Of a DNA stretch of 6,346 bases, positions 5,971 through 6,346 are shown piece after piece. Each line of letters starts with the position of its first letter. The first letter of the stretch is position 1. The translations under genes and the position numbers were made by a program. This stretch comes from Thermoplasmata archaeon (GTDB lineage: Archaea; Thermoplasmatota; E2; DHVEG-1), in NCBI GenBank assembly GCA_003651045.1, contig QMTJ01000065.1, positions 1 through 6,346 of the forward strand, written 5' to 3'. Under the pieces are notes generated by a model. That model made no database searches, was not told where the DNA came from, and worked only from the letters and a program-made list of their open reading frames with translations.

Positions 5971-6011
5971 AAAAAAATTGTAGGTTTTATTTTTTCCATT
6001 TCTTTTTTTTT
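5971..6011 (+). terminator. A/T hairpin and T tracts after the small gene
   Basis: An A run (5971-5977) can pair with TTTTTT at 5990-5995 around the intervening bases, followed by a 9-T run at 6003-6011. This would end the small-gene transcript before aspS. Confidence 0.5.
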
Positions 6012-6014
6012 CAC

Positions 6015-6107
6015 TATTTTACTAAGTAAGAACAAAAACAAGGGGGTTATGGAAGTAGTATTACTTTAGAAAAGACTAAATCTATTTGTTTGATTACAGA
6101 TGAGTAT
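6015..6107 (+). promoter_or_regulatory. aspS upstream region with possible leader
   Basis: Two weak TATA-like boxes are visible: TATTTTA (about 6015-6021), which would start transcription near 6045, and an ACTAAATCT element (about 6075-6083), which would start it close to the aspS ATG. A purine-rich AGGGGG (6041-6046) lies 2 bases before an ATG at 6049 that opens only a 6-codon frame (MEVVLL, stop at 6067-6069). Which element drives aspS cannot be decided from the sequence. Confidence 0.25.
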
Positions 6108-6346
6108 ATGGATTCTTATAGGACGCATTATTCAGTTGATGTCAGTAGTAGTGATTATGGTAAATCTATAACTGTTGCTGGCTGGGTTGAGGATATACGT
6201 AATATTGGTTCTATTGCTTTTGTTATACTTCGTGATCGGAAGGGGACGCTTCAGGTTACAGTTTTTAAAAAAGATAAACCTGATGTTTTTAAAGAATTGG
6301 TTGATCTTCCTCGTGAATCTGTTATAGCAGTTAGGGGTGTTTGTAA
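6108..6346 (+). CDS. aspS: Aspartyl-tRNA synthetase, N-terminal part (3' end missing)
   Basis: AspRS charges tRNA-Asp (and, in non-discriminating forms, tRNA-Asn) with aspartate using ATP. Only the first 79 residues are in the window; the frame is open at the right edge. They match the archaeal class IIb N-terminal OB-fold anticodon-binding domain: YRTHYS (4-9), VAGWVEDIRNIG (23-34), then IAFVILRDRKGTLQV (36-50), where Phe38 and Gln49 match residues that contact the anticodon, and a strand SVIAVRGV near the end. The catalytic domain lies outside the window. ATG 6108 gives the usual short N-terminus before YRTHY; TTG 6090 in the same frame would add six residues and is less likely. Third positions are rich in T. 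At the position of Trp26 of Thermococcus AspRS this protein has Glu28. Confidence 0.92.
   Translation, partial: MDSYRTHYSVDVSSSDYGKSITVAGWVEDIRNIGSIAFVILRDRKGTLQVTVFKKDKPDVFKELVDLPRESVIAVRGVC

Noticed and set aside
1..6346. tRNA, rRNA, CRISPR array or insertion sequence
   Set aside because: No cloverleaf-like segment, regularly spaced direct repeats, transposase motif or terminal inverted repeats were seen in the gaps on either strand; the only mobile element found is the intein. This was by eye, so a small unusual RNA could be missed.

Overview
The window looks like a piece of an AT-rich euryarchaeal genome; the exact lineage cannot be fixed from this sequence. The archaeal signs are a 4-phosphopantoate--beta-alanine ligase (the archaeal route to coenzyme A), a PAC2-family proteasome-assembly protein with a C-terminal Met-Tyr-Gly tail, an archaeal-type aspartyl-tRNA synthetase start, TATA-type promoters placed about 25-35 bases before start codons with almost no leader, and oligo-T tracts at gene ends. 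A thermoplasmatote-like archaeon is possible but is only a guess.

Layout, all on the + strand: (1) positions 2-859, the 3' part of a helix-hairpin-helix (HhH) protein that is open at the left edge; (2) 860-1002, oligo-T terminator and a TATA promoter with a palindrome; (3) 1003-3975, rtcB, the tRNA-splicing/RNA-repair ligase, interrupted by a 501-residue intein (1318-2820) with a LAGLIDADG homing endonuclease; (4) 4037-4804, a PAC2 protein; (5) 4894-5649, phosphopantothenate synthetase; (6) 5809-5958, an unannotated 49-codon gene for a very basic protein with a Ser/Tyr-rich tail, with its own promoter, leader, ribosome-binding site and terminator; (7) from 6108 to the right edge, the start of aspS. 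No gene-free stretch exceeds about 160 bases.

The genes appear to be mostly separate transcription units, since each gap holds T tracts and most hold a TATA-like box. They share housekeeping themes (RNA ligation, proteasome assembly, CoA synthesis, tRNA charging) rather than one pathway. No archease gene (common RtcB partner) and no pantoate kinase gene (common partner of the synthetase) lie in the window.

The two points most worth attention are the intein sitting directly before the catalytic metal-binding Cys of RtcB, with a Ser instead of the usual penultimate His, and the small Ser/Tyr-rich gene, whose TATA box is bracketed by a perfect 7-bp inverted repeat that looks like an operator.
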